Source: Candidatus Alectryobacillus merdavium
GTDB taxonomy: Bacteria > Bacillota_I > Bacilli_A > RFN20 > CAG-826
Direction of reading: 5' to 3'
Assembly: GCA_017694735.1 (NCBI GenBank)
Contig: JADIMN010000139.1
Location: 1-11,293 of the forward strand
Length of the DNA: 11,293 bases
Part shown: positions 6,421-11,293 of the stretch, in pieces
Layout: each line of letters opens with the position of its first letter
Position numbering within the stretch: the stretch's first letter is position 1
Notes under the pieces: model-generated
The model's input: the letters and a program-made list of their open reading frames with translations, nothing else
Database searches by the model: none
What the model was told of the DNA's origin: nothing
Position numbers and translations under genes: made by a program

Positions 6421-6858
6421 TTAAATATTTTCTTTTAGTTTACTTAGAAAAAGCTCCACTAATTTAATTATTTCAAAAAATATTGAAATTAAAGATAAAA
6501 TAGATGCAACAATAATTAAAATATGACCAATCTCAGTAACTCTATATGTTATAAAAGTAATAAGAAGGAAACAAATAATATTTCCGATTCCAAAAACAAT
6601 ATATAAAATTTGAAAAACTAATTTATTTTTATAAATGAAATACAAAACTAAAAAACAACTAGTTGAAATCCATAAGATAATAAGAGGTATAAATGTAGTT
6701 AAAAGATATCTAAAATCTTCTGTTAAAGAAACAATATTAAAATCATCATCAGGTCCATAACCGTGATAAACTATTGGAATAAAAAATAATGAAAAAAAGA
6801 GTAATAAACCAATTATTCCAATACAGTTATGTATATAAAAATTTTTATTTTTAACCAT
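6421..6858 (-). CDS. Hypothetical four-helix membrane protein
   Basis: I do not recognise this 145-residue protein. It has four strongly hydrophobic stretches, roughly residues 12-29 (IIGLLLFFSLFFIPIVY), 52-76, 80-105 and 110-138. An acidic loop GPDDDFNIVSLTEDF lies between helices 1 and 2, and a short charged end (SKLKENI) closes it. It is therefore probably an integral membrane protein with no visible catalytic motif. The ATG at 6858 is preferred because GGAGAGG lies 8 nt upstream. An in-frame GTG at 6876 would put that site inside the gene. The ATG overlaps the end of a small upstream ORF (stop at 6851), so the two were probably translated together. A terminator follows. Coding confidence is good; function is unknown. 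Confidence 0.75.
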   Translation of the reverse strand: MVKNKNFYIHNCIGIIGLLLFFSLFFIPIVYHGYGPDDDFNIVSLTEDFRYLLTTFIPLIILWISTSCFLVLYFIYKNKLVFQILYIVFGIGNIICFLLITFITYRVTEIGHILIIVASILSLISIFFEIIKLVELFLSKLKENI

Positions 6859-7024
6859 AAGTACAATCCTCTCCACATCTCATTGTGTTATAAATATTAA
6901 AAATATATCTTCTTTCTGGATTTTTTGTATTATCTCTTAACGACCAATCATAAAGCATATAAAAAGGCAAAATCAAAAAAACAATGAACTCAATAACCAA
7001 AAAGTTTTAAAAAACATTTTTTCA
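6851..7024 (-). pseudogene. Small single-helix membrane ORF, apparently frameshifted or lacking a normal start
   Basis: One minus-strand frame is open from 7006 to a TAA at 6851-6853. It encodes a hydrophobic segment (VFLILPFYMLY) followed by a polar tail with DWSLRDNTKNPERRYIF and ends MRCGEDCTYG. That frame has no ATG upstream of the helix; a TTG at 7000 is its only plausible start. A second frame begins with an ATG at about 7017 (MFFKTFWLLSSLFF) and stops at a run of seven T. One extra T there would fuse both halves into a single 55-residue protein. The stop overlaps the start of the next gene by 8 bases (ATGGTTAA), which argues that the second half was once, or still is, translated. It could be a pseudogene, a sequencing error, slippage, or a TTG-started peptide. 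Confidence 0.4.
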
Positions 7025-7041
7025 TTTTTTTCACCTAGAAA

Positions 7042-7069
7042 ATTTTATCACATTAATAACACAAATCAA
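7042..7069 (-). promoter_or_regulatory. Candidate promoter of the small membrane-protein unit
   Basis: On the minus strand TTGATT (7069-7064) and TAAAAT (7047-7042) are separated by 16 bases. Transcription would begin near 7035, immediately before the first ATG codons of the small membrane ORF, giving a very short leader with a weak AGGTG site. In DNA this AT-rich such matches arise easily, so position is the main support. Confidence 0.35.
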
Positions 7070-7184
7070 ATCTAAAAATATTAAGCATTTACATTCAATA
7101 TTTAATTTTATAAATATGCAAAAGTTTTTTTAAATTAAAAAACGAATTACTTCTGTAATATGGGATTGAAATTTTAATTAAATA
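7070..7184 (-). other. Intergenic AT-rich stretch without a gene
   Basis: Between the candidate promoter at 7042-7069 and the queH stop I see no open frame with a start and ribosome binding site on either strand. Apart from the weak terminator at 7137-7159, the stretch is low-complexity A/T sequence. Confidence 0.6.
7137..7159 (-). terminator. Weak terminator after queH
   Basis: On the minus strand ATTAC (7159-7155) and GTAAT (7150-7146) form a 5-bp stem with a 4-nt loop, followed two bases later by a G and a run of six T. It lies 26 nt after the queH stop, a sensible place for the end of the queuosine operon. The stem is short, so termination may be partial. Confidence 0.4.
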
Positions 7185-7802
7185 TTAAATAGAATACTCA
7201 CATCCACAATAATCTTGTAAATATAAGTTATAGTCTTCTTTTGCTTTTCTATATCCTTCTTCTGCCCATCCGTGTTTTTTAAAATCACTAAATAAATATT
7301 TAACACTTGGATATTTATCTTGTAATTCTTCAGCAATTTTATTTATTGCATTTGAACTTTTTTGTCTACTTGAAGTCATTACAGTTGTTAAGTAATCAAA
7401 ATTATTTTTACAAGCATATATAAAAGATTGTTCTAATCTTTTTTTATAACAAAGCTTACATCTATTTAAACCTTCTTTTTCATCCTTAAAAGGTCTTAAA
7501 TCTTTCATGTATTCTTTATAGTCTATAGTATCAAAAACAACATTAATATTAATATTTTCTTTTTTTAAAGGATCAATATATTGGCATAAGGTTTGATAAC
7601 GTTTTTCTAATTCATTATTAGGGAAAATATTTGGATTATAAAAATACACTGTAATATCAAAAAAATTGCTTAAAAACTTTAAAGGAAAAACACTACATGG
7701 ACCACAGCAAACATGAACTAACATCTTTGGTTTTGTTGTAGAATTGCTAGCAATTTTTAGTAATTCTTTTTCACAAATTAATAAATAATTTTTTTCATTC
7801 AT
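7185..7802 (-). CDS. queH: Epoxyqueuosine reductase QueH
   Basis: QueH reduces epoxyqueuosine to queuosine in tRNA, the last step of the pathway, and is an iron-sulfur replacement for cobalamin-dependent QueG. The family's cysteines are all visible: HVCCGPCS (Cys32, Cys33, Cys36), RCKLCYKKRLE (Cys115, Cys118) and a C-terminal YCGCEYSI (Cys199, Cys201). A substrate-site segment VYFYNPNIFPNNELEKR lies at 52-68. I take the ATG at 7802 (205 residues), which overlaps the queA stop as ATGAATGA. The frame extends to 7856 but that adds residues lying wholly inside queA. It is the last gene of the queT-tgt-queA-queH operon. Confidence 0.92.
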   Translation of the reverse strand: MNEKNYLLICEKELLKIASNSTTKPKMLVHVCCGPCSVFPLKFLSNFFDITVYFYNPNIFPNNELEKRYQTLCQYIDPLKKENININVVFDTIDYKEYMKDLRPFKDEKEGLNRCKLCYKKRLEQSFIYACKNNFDYLTTVMTSSRQKSSNAINKIAEELQDKYPSVKYLFSDFKKHGWAEEGYRKAKEDYNLYLQDYCGCEYSI

Positions 7803-8826
7803 AGATAAACATTGCATCTCCAAAAGAGAAAAATCTATATCTTTGTTCAACTGCATGTTTATAACATGAAAGAGTGTAATCTATATCTCCGATAAAACTA
7901 GAAACTAGCATTAACAAAGTTGATTTTGGAAGATGAAAATTTGTAATTAAGCAATCAACTACTTTCCATTTATATCCTGGATATATAAAAATATCTGTTT
8001 CTTCTCTAGTTGGTGTAAAAATACCATATTTAGTAAAATTAGCTTCTAAACTTCTAACACTTGTTGTTCCAACAGCAATTATTCTTCTACCTTCTTTTTT
8101 TGCTAAATTTAAACGTTCTGCAGCGTTTTTTGAAATTTCATATTCTTCTTTATGCATAATATGATCTTTTGTATCGCTTACCTTTACTGGTCTAAAAGTA
8201 CCTAAACCAATATTTAATGTAATATCAATTATTTCAACTCCAATTTCTTTTAATTTGTCAAGCAATTCCTCAGTAAAATGAAAACCAGCAGTTGGTGCTG
8301 CTGCGCTTCCAGATACTTTTGCATATATAGTTTGATAATCATTATTATTTTCAACTTGTTTTTTAATATATGGAGGAAGAGGCATTAATCCAATTTGTTC
8401 TAAAATTTCTAAAAATATTCCATCATAAGAAAATTTAATTAATCTAATACCTTCATCTTTTCTTTCAATACACTCTCCTAAAAGTAGTCCATTTCCAAAA
8501 GAAATCTTAGTTCCAACTTTAATTACTTTAGAATTACCACACAAGCATTCCCATATATCTTGTTTTATATTTTTTAAAAGTAATACTTCTACATGAGCAT
8601 TAGTTTCTAACTTTATTCCATATAAACGAGCTGGAATTACTTTAGTATTATTTCTAACTAAAACATCACCTTTTTTAAAATATTTAACAATATCTTTAAA
8701 AGTTTCATCTTTATATGTCTTTTCTTTTTTATTAATAGATAAAAGTTTACATTCATCTCTATGAGATAAAGGATATTGAGCTATTAATTCTTCAGGCAAT
8801 TCAAAATTAAATATGTTTATATCCAT
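7795..8826 (-). CDS. queA: S-adenosylmethionine:tRNA ribosyltransferase-isomerase QueA
   Basis: QueA transfers and isomerises the ribosyl part of SAM onto preQ1 already inserted in tRNA, forming epoxyqueuosine. The 343-residue product has family length. Motifs include FNFELPEELIAQYPLSHRDE at 6-25, GDVLVRNNTKVIPARL at 53-68, the signature SAAAPTAGFHFTEELL at 174-189, and GLGTFRPVKV at 207-216. Also typical are AVGTTSVRSLE at 251-261 and TNFHLPKSTLLMLVSSF at 295-311. Its Shine-Dalgarno site (GGGAG) lies inside the end of tgt. It ends in TGA, showing that TGA is a stop here, and overlaps queH by 8 bases. Confidence 0.97.
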   Translation of the reverse strand: MDINIFNFELPEELIAQYPLSHRDECKLLSINKKEKTYKDETFKDIVKYFKKGDVLVRNNTKVIPARLYGIKLETNAHVEVLLLKNIKQDIWECLCGNSKVIKVGTKISFGNGLLLGECIERKDEGIRLIKFSYDGIFLEILEQIGLMPLPPYIKKQVENNNDYQTIYAKVSGSAAAPTAGFHFTEELLDKLKEIGVEIIDITLNIGLGTFRPVKVSDTKDHIMHKEEYEISKNAAERLNLAKKEGRRIIAVGTTSVRSLEANFTKYGIFTPTREETDIFIYPGYKWKVVDCLITNFHLPKSTLLMLVSSFIGDIDYTLSCYKHAVEQRYRFFSFGDAMFIYE

Positions 8827-8832
8827 AAAATA

Positions 8833-9951
8833 TTAAAAACTCCCGTATTTCTTTAATATTTTTTCTTTATATTCTTTATAAGTATCATTTTTTATTGCTT
8901 CTCTAGCGCCTTCACATAACTTAATTAAAAATCTTAAATTATGGATGCTAAGTAATCTTTTTCCAAGTATTTCATCACAAACATATAAATGTCTTAAATA
9001 TGCTTTATTAAAATTTTTGCATGTATAACAATCACATTCATCATCTAAAGTAGAAAAATCTTCTTTATATTTTTCGTTTTTTATATTTACTTTACCGCTA
9101 CTTGTCATTAAAGTTCCATGTCTTGCAATTCTTGTTGGTAAAACACAATCAAACATATCAACTCCATTTTCAATTGCTTCAAAAATATAGTCAACTGTTC
9201 CAATACCCATAACATATCTAGGCTTATTACTTGGTAAATATGGAGTAGAATATTGAATCATTTTAATAAATTCTTCTTTTGGCTCTCCAATACTAGCTCC
9301 TCCAATTGCATATCCATCAAAATCCATTTTAACTAATTCTTCGGCACAATATTTTCTTAATTCTTTAATATTGCTACCTTGAACAATGCCAAATAATGCT
9401 TGATCAGATGATTTAACATTTTTTCCTCTTTTAGCCCATCTAAGAGTTCTTTCAACACTATTTTTAATATATTCATAACTAGAAGGATATGGGATACATT
9501 CATCAAAAGACATTATAATATCTGCACCAATTTCTTCTTGTTTTCTAATTGAAATTTCTGGAGAAAAAAACAATTTATCACCATTTAAATGATTTTTAAA
9601 AGTTACTCCTTCTTCATTTATTTCTCTAAATTCGCTTAAAGAAAATACTTGAAATCCTCCACTATCAGTTAATGTTGGACCATCATAATTCATAAACTTT
9701 GCAAGTCCACCAGCTTTTTTTACAATATTTGTTCCAGGTCGAATAGTTAGATGATATGTATTTGATAAAACAACTCCAGATTTAATACTTTTTAATTCAT
9801 CTGGTGATAAAGATTTAACAGTAGCAAGAGTTCCAACTGGCATAAACATTGGTGTTTCAAAATCACCATGTTTTGTATGCAAAATACCATACCTTGCACC
9901 AGTATGTTTATCTTTATGTATTAATTCAAAATAAAATTTATCACTTACCAT
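8833..9951 (-). CDS. tgt: tRNA-guanine transglycosylase
   Basis: Tgt exchanges guanine-34 of tRNAs with GUN anticodons (Asp, Asn, His, Tyr) for preQ1. The 372-residue TIM-barrel protein has the active-site Asp96 in TLTDSGGFQVFSL and the nucleophile Asp268 in MFDCVLPTRIARHG. The zinc site is Cys306, Cys308, Cys311 and His337, with the same spacing from the nucleophile as in Zymomonas Tgt. The substrate-pocket loop usually reads GGLA/SVGE but here is GGASIGEP (217-224), so the Leu is replaced by Ala. Its ATG overlaps the queT stop by 7 bases (ATGGTAA), implying coupling to queT and hence to the riboswitch. Confidence 0.98.
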   Translation of the reverse strand: MVSDKFYFELIHKDKHTGARYGILHTKHGDFETPMFMPVGTLATVKSLSPDELKSIKSGVVLSNTYHLTIRPGTNIVKKAGGLAKFMNYDGPTLTDSGGFQVFSLSEFREINEEGVTFKNHLNGDKLFFSPEISIRKQEEIGADIIMSFDECIPYPSSYEYIKNSVERTLRWAKRGKNVKSSDQALFGIVQGSNIKELRKYCAEELVKMDFDGYAIGGASIGEPKEEFIKMIQYSTPYLPSNKPRYVMGIGTVDYIFEAIENGVDMFDCVLPTRIARHGTLMTSSGKVNIKNEKYKEDFSTLDDECDCYTCKNFNKAYLRHLYVCDEILGKRLLSIHNLRFLIKLCEGAREAIKNDTYKEYKEKILKKYGSF

Positions 9952-10472
9952 TTAACTTTTAAATTACAAGTAGCATTAATTCTTGTAAGAAATTTCTTAT
10001 CTTTCTTTATTAATATTATAAAGAAAATATAACCGACAATGCTAACAACTACTAATTCTCCCAAAAATACATATCCAAAAGCAACATAATATAAATCACT
10101 TACTTCAAATAAATATGTTAGTTCAGCTCCAACAATTAAGCCATTAAATATAGCTGGTAGTAAACTAGCTATAAATAATTTTTTACAATATGGCATTAAT
10201 AATCCACTTAGTAAAGTTGCTGTACTTCCAACAAAAGCATCTATCCAGCCAGAACTTCCAAGAACACTCCCGCTCCCAGCTAAATTAGATAAGAAACATC
10301 CAATTGTTAATCCTATTACAAAATCTTTTCTAAAAAAGCATAATAACATTAACAATTCGCTAACTCTAAATTGTATTAATCCATAACTTAATGGCATACA
10401 AATTAGCGTTACTACAAAATAGATTGCTGCTATAAAAGCATTTTCAACTATCTTTTTTGTGTCTATTGACAT
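9945..10472 (-). CDS. queT: Queuosine-precursor ECF transporter, substrate-binding S component QueT
   Basis: QueT is the membrane S component of an energy-coupling-factor transporter that takes up queuosine precursors. The ATPase and T subunits are shared modules encoded elsewhere. The 175-residue protein has about five or six hydrophobic segments. It shows the family's motifs: an N-terminal AFIAAIYFVVTLICMP (12-27), then GLIQFRVSELLMLLCFF (31-47), a glycine-rich loop ending GWIDAFVGSTATLLSG (75-90), LPAIFNGLIVGAELTYLFE (105-123) and a late FLGELVVVSIVGY (136-148). It leads the operon. Its ATG lies 6 nt after a GGAGG site that is partly held in the preQ1 riboswitch pseudoknot. The ligand (preQ1, preQ0 or queuine) cannot be told from sequence. 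Confidence 0.93.
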   Translation of the reverse strand: MSIDTKKIVENAFIAAIYFVVTLICMPLSYGLIQFRVSELLMLLCFFRKDFVIGLTIGCFLSNLAGSGSVLGSSGWIDAFVGSTATLLSGLLMPYCKKLFIASLLPAIFNGLIVGAELTYLFEVSDLYYVAFGYVFLGELVVVSIVGYIFFIILIKKDKKFLTRINATCNLKVKW

Positions 10473-10480
10473 AAAAAACC

Positions 10481-10520
10481 TCCATGTTTTTTAAAGATGG
10501 TTATGCACAGAAAACATCTT
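10481..10520 (-). promoter_or_regulatory. preQ1-I riboswitch, translational type
   Basis: Read on the minus strand, the segment folds as an H-type pseudoknot with the class I layout. P1 is AAGATG (10520-10515) paired with CATCTT (10499-10494). L1 is TTT. P2 is TCTGTG (10511-10506) paired with CATGGA (10486-10481), allowing two G-U pairs. L2 is CATAAC, ending in the C expected to recognise preQ1, and L3 is the A-rich TAAAAAA. P2 takes in the GGA of the queT Shine-Dalgarno site GGAGG (10483-10479). Ligand binding should therefore hide the site and lower translation. No convincing terminator lies between aptamer and start. The regulated genes are the queuosine set, which fits. Confidence 0.92.
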
Positions 10521-10531
10521 AACCGCATTGT

Positions 10532-10537
10532 ATTATA
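10532..10537 (-). promoter_or_regulatory. -10 element of the queT operon promoter
   Basis: A perfect TATAAT reads on the minus strand. Transcription would start near 10525, about five bases before the riboswitch. No good -35 hexamer is visible at 16-18 bases upstream, where the DNA is an A/T run. Confidence 0.7.
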
Positions 10538-10665
10538 CATTATTTTTAATTCTTTTTTTATTAAAAAGTAAAAATATTCTTTATCTATTAAATTTTATGT
10601 AAAAATTTTATGAAAATATTTTAAAAAAATAAGAAAATTTGAATAAATAATGTTAATAAAATATC

Positions 10666-10679
10666 GATGTAAACGCATC
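10666..10679 (+). promoter_or_regulatory. LacI/CcpA-like operator, site 1 (weak)
   Basis: GATGTAAACGCATC has the central CG and flanking arms (GATG/CATC) of a LacI-family operator. It departs from the CcpA cre consensus at two positions in the right half. Its CG is 18 bases from that of site 2. Confidence 0.45.
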
Positions 10680-10685
10680 TTTAAA

Positions 10686-10699
10686 TGAAAACGCTTTCT
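10686..10699 (+). promoter_or_regulatory. cre-type operator, site 2 (full consensus match)
   Basis: TGAAAACGCTTTCT matches the CcpA catabolite-responsive element consensus TGWAARCGYTWNCW at every position. The binding protein could be CcpA or a dedicated LacI-family sugar regulator, since the half-sites are similar. It lies immediately upstream of, and touches, the candidate -35 element. Confidence 0.7.
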
Positions 10700-10729
10700 T
10701 GAAACCGTTTTCAATTATCTTTTTATATT
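10699..10729 (+). promoter_or_regulatory. Candidate promoter of the 55-residue gene
   Basis: TTGAAA (10699-10704) can serve as -35 with TTATAT (10723-10728, 18-base spacing) or TATATT (10724-10729, 19-base spacing) as -10. The transcript would begin near 10735 with a leader of about 60 nt. A second TATATA-type -10 near 10742 cannot be excluded. Confidence 0.45.
10700..10713 (+). promoter_or_regulatory. cre-like operator, site 3 (one mismatch)
   Basis: TGAAACCGTTTTCA matches the cre consensus with one deviation (C for R) and is nearly palindromic when extended by one base each side. It overlaps the candidate -35 TTGAAA, so a bound protein should block transcription. Confidence 0.6.
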
Positions 10730-10749
10730 TTTTTCTTTTAATATATAAG

Positions 10750-10772
10750 TGAAGTTAAGAAAGTTAACTTCA
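10750..10772 (+). repeat. Perfect inverted repeat in the 5' leader of the small gene
   Basis: TGAAGTTAA (10750-10758) and TTAACTTCA (10764-10772) form a perfect 9-bp stem around the loop GAAAG. It lies close to the predicted 5' end of the mRNA and ends 10 nt before the Shine-Dalgarno site. It may protect the mRNA from decay, or it may be an operator in DNA. No T run follows it, so it is not a terminator. Confidence 0.7.
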
Positions 10773-10797
10773 TCTTATTTACAAAGGAGGGATTTAT

Positions 10798-10965
10798 ATG
10801 TTTAAAAATTTAAATTGGAATCCTAAAGAATACGTTGAGTACGAAAACAATGAAGTAAAACTTCAAAAAGAAACCGAATTATTAAATAACATCGGCATCA
10901 GTGCTTGCGCATTTGGAGTAAATAACCCAAGTGTAATGTCTTCGATAGGATTTTTAGCTAGATAA
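10798..10965 (+). CDS. Uncharacterised 55-residue protein
   Basis: I do not recognise this protein. It has a near-ideal AAAGGAGGG site (10783-10791) 7 nt before the ATG. It starts MFKNLNWNPKEYVEYENNEV, a polar and acidic half. The second half, ISACAFGVNNPSVMSSIGFL then AR, is small-residue-rich with a single Cys at 37. There is no signal peptide or clear membrane helix. Several codons end in C or G (TAC, AAC, ATC, GGC, TGC, ACC, GAG), unusual in this AT-rich DNA and typical of highly expressed genes in such genomes. It is the only plus-strand gene and has its own operators, promoter, hairpin and terminator. It might be a small regulatory protein, a precursor peptide, or the remnant of a longer gene; nothing decides this. 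Confidence 0.7.
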   Translation: MFKNLNWNPKEYVEYENNEVKLQKETELLNNIGISACAFGVNNPSVMSSIGFLAR

Positions 10966-10990
10966 TCTTATCTTATTTATAAAAATGATA

Positions 10991-11025
10991 AAAAGGCTCA
11001 ACTATTGAAGTTGAGCTTTTATTTT
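10991..11025. terminator. Bidirectional terminator between convergent genes
   Basis: GCTCAAC (10996-11002) and GTTGAGC (11010-11016) form a perfect 7-bp stem with loop TATTGAA, flanked by AAAA on the left and TTTTATTTTT on the right. It ends the 55-residue gene on the plus strand. Its left A run gives a T run for the minus-strand hydrolase gene, whose stop lies at 11019. Confidence 0.88.
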
Positions 11026-11293
11026 TCCAAAAATTTTAATATATCTTGAATTACTTGATCTTTAATATCTTCATTTAGTATTTCATGACGTGCATTTTTA
11101 TATATTTTTAAATCAATCTTATCGTGTCCTAGTTTTTTATATTGTTTTATTAGATGTTTACAAGTCTTAGAATTATTAGAAACTGGATCATCTTCGCCAA
11201 CCATAACATAAATATCTAAATTTTTATCTACTTTTTTAATATTTTTATTTTTATGAATTGTTGCTAATCCTTTTATTAAATAAAGATAAAAAC
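11019..11293 (-). CDS. Alpha/beta hydrolase, lysophospholipase-like (partial, 5' end outside window)
   Basis: The visible 90 codons are the C-terminal third of a serine hydrolase of the monoacylglycerol lipase / lysophospholipase group (serine aminopeptidase S33 fold). The segment GEDDPVSN holds the catalytic Asp, and NARHEILNE holds the catalytic His, followed by an amphipathic ending (QVIQDILKFLEK). The upstream part, with IKGLATIHK-like residues coded between 11205 and 11293, stays in frame to the edge, so the ATG at 11204 is internal. The nucleophile Ser lies outside the window. Likely substrates are acyl esters of glycerol or lysophospholipids, by family only. It converges on the 55-residue gene and shares its terminator. 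Confidence 0.85.
   Translation of the reverse strand, partial: FYLYLIKGLATIHKNKNIKKVDKNLDIYVMVGEDDPVSNNSKTCKHLIKQYKKLGHDKIDLKIYKNARHEILNEDIKDQVIQDILKFLEK

Larger units (their letters stand above)
10473..10797. other. Divergent intergenic region between queT and the small plus-strand gene
   Basis: These 325 bases hold no gene that I can support. From left to right they contain the preQ1-I riboswitch and the queT -10 element (minus). Next comes an A/T-rich filler at about 10541-10665 that includes an imperfect direct repeat of AATTTTATG near 10594-10612. Three LacI/CcpA-like operators, a candidate promoter, a hairpin and a strong Shine-Dalgarno site (plus) follow. Confidence 0.7.

Noticed and set aside
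6877..7024. Reading TGA as Trp to rescue the small membrane ORF (Mycoplasma code)
   Set aside because: queA ends in TGA and all conserved genes use TGG for Trp; the TGA-containing frames do not join into a sensible protein.
7803..7856. Longer queH start inside queA
   Set aside because: Adds residues with no family counterpart; the ATG at 7802 forms the usual short stop-start overlap.
10473..10500. Transcription terminator as the output of the preQ1 riboswitch
   Set aside because: The only hairpin near the T6 run is a 4-bp ACCAT/ATGG-type pairing with a gap before the T run; Shine-Dalgarno pairing explains the layout better.
10541..10665. Short A/T direct repeats as a CRISPR or origin-like element
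   Set aside because: Only two imperfect copies in low-complexity DNA; no regular spacing and no DnaA-box match seen.

Overview
The window is very AT-rich bacterial DNA with strong Shine-Dalgarno sites (AAGGAGG type). All clear genes but one lie on the minus strand. TGG serves as Trp, at least one gene (queA) ends in TGA, and no gene needs TGA read through, so the standard bacterial code fits and a TGA=Trp Mycoplasma code does not. The Firmicute order of ribosomal genes, a preQ1-I riboswitch with QueT, and CcpA/LacI-type operators point to a low-GC Bacillota (an uncultured Bacilli, RF39- or Acholeplasma-like lineage is my guess). The exact taxon cannot be read from the window.

Region 1 (1-6341, minus): the S10-spc ribosomal protein operon in transcription order rpsJ, rplC, rplD, rplW, rplB, rpsS, rplV, rpsC, rplP, rpmC, rpsQ, rplN, rplX (the last cut by the window edge). 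Genes are packed with 1-nt TAATG overlaps or gaps of a few bases, and each has its own Shine-Dalgarno site, often inside the preceding gene. A promoter near 6313-6341 and a leader of about 130 nt, GC-richer than its surroundings and with long-range complementarity, precede rpsJ. Several proteins depart from the family norm: S3 has lost the KH-domain GXXG loop and carries a Lys/Asp-rich insert, L22 has an N-terminal Lys/Glu/Ala-rich arm of about 70 residues, and S17, L3 and L23 have charged tails.

Region 2 (6367-7069, minus): a small unit of unknown function. It holds a four-helix membrane protein, an overlapping upstream small membrane ORF that lacks a clean start or carries a homopolymer frameshift, a candidate promoter, and a good terminator just before the S10 promoter.

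Region 3 (7137-10537, minus): a queuosine salvage operon, queT-tgt-queA-queH, led by a preQ1-I riboswitch whose pseudoknot pairs with part of the queT ribosome binding site. QueT would import preQ1 (or a related base), Tgt inserts it at tRNA position 34, QueA adds the epoxycyclopentanediol from SAM, and QueH reduces epoxyqueuosine to queuosine. No preQ1 synthesis genes are present here.

Region 4 (10666-11030, plus): a self-contained transcription unit for an unrecognised 55-residue protein. It has three LacI/CcpA-like operators, a promoter, a 5'-UTR hairpin, a near-ideal Shine-Dalgarno site, the ORF, and a terminator shared with the convergent gene. This is the most interesting unexplained element.

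Region 5 (11019-11293, minus): the C-terminal part of an alpha/beta hydrolase (lysophospholipase-like), running off the window edge.
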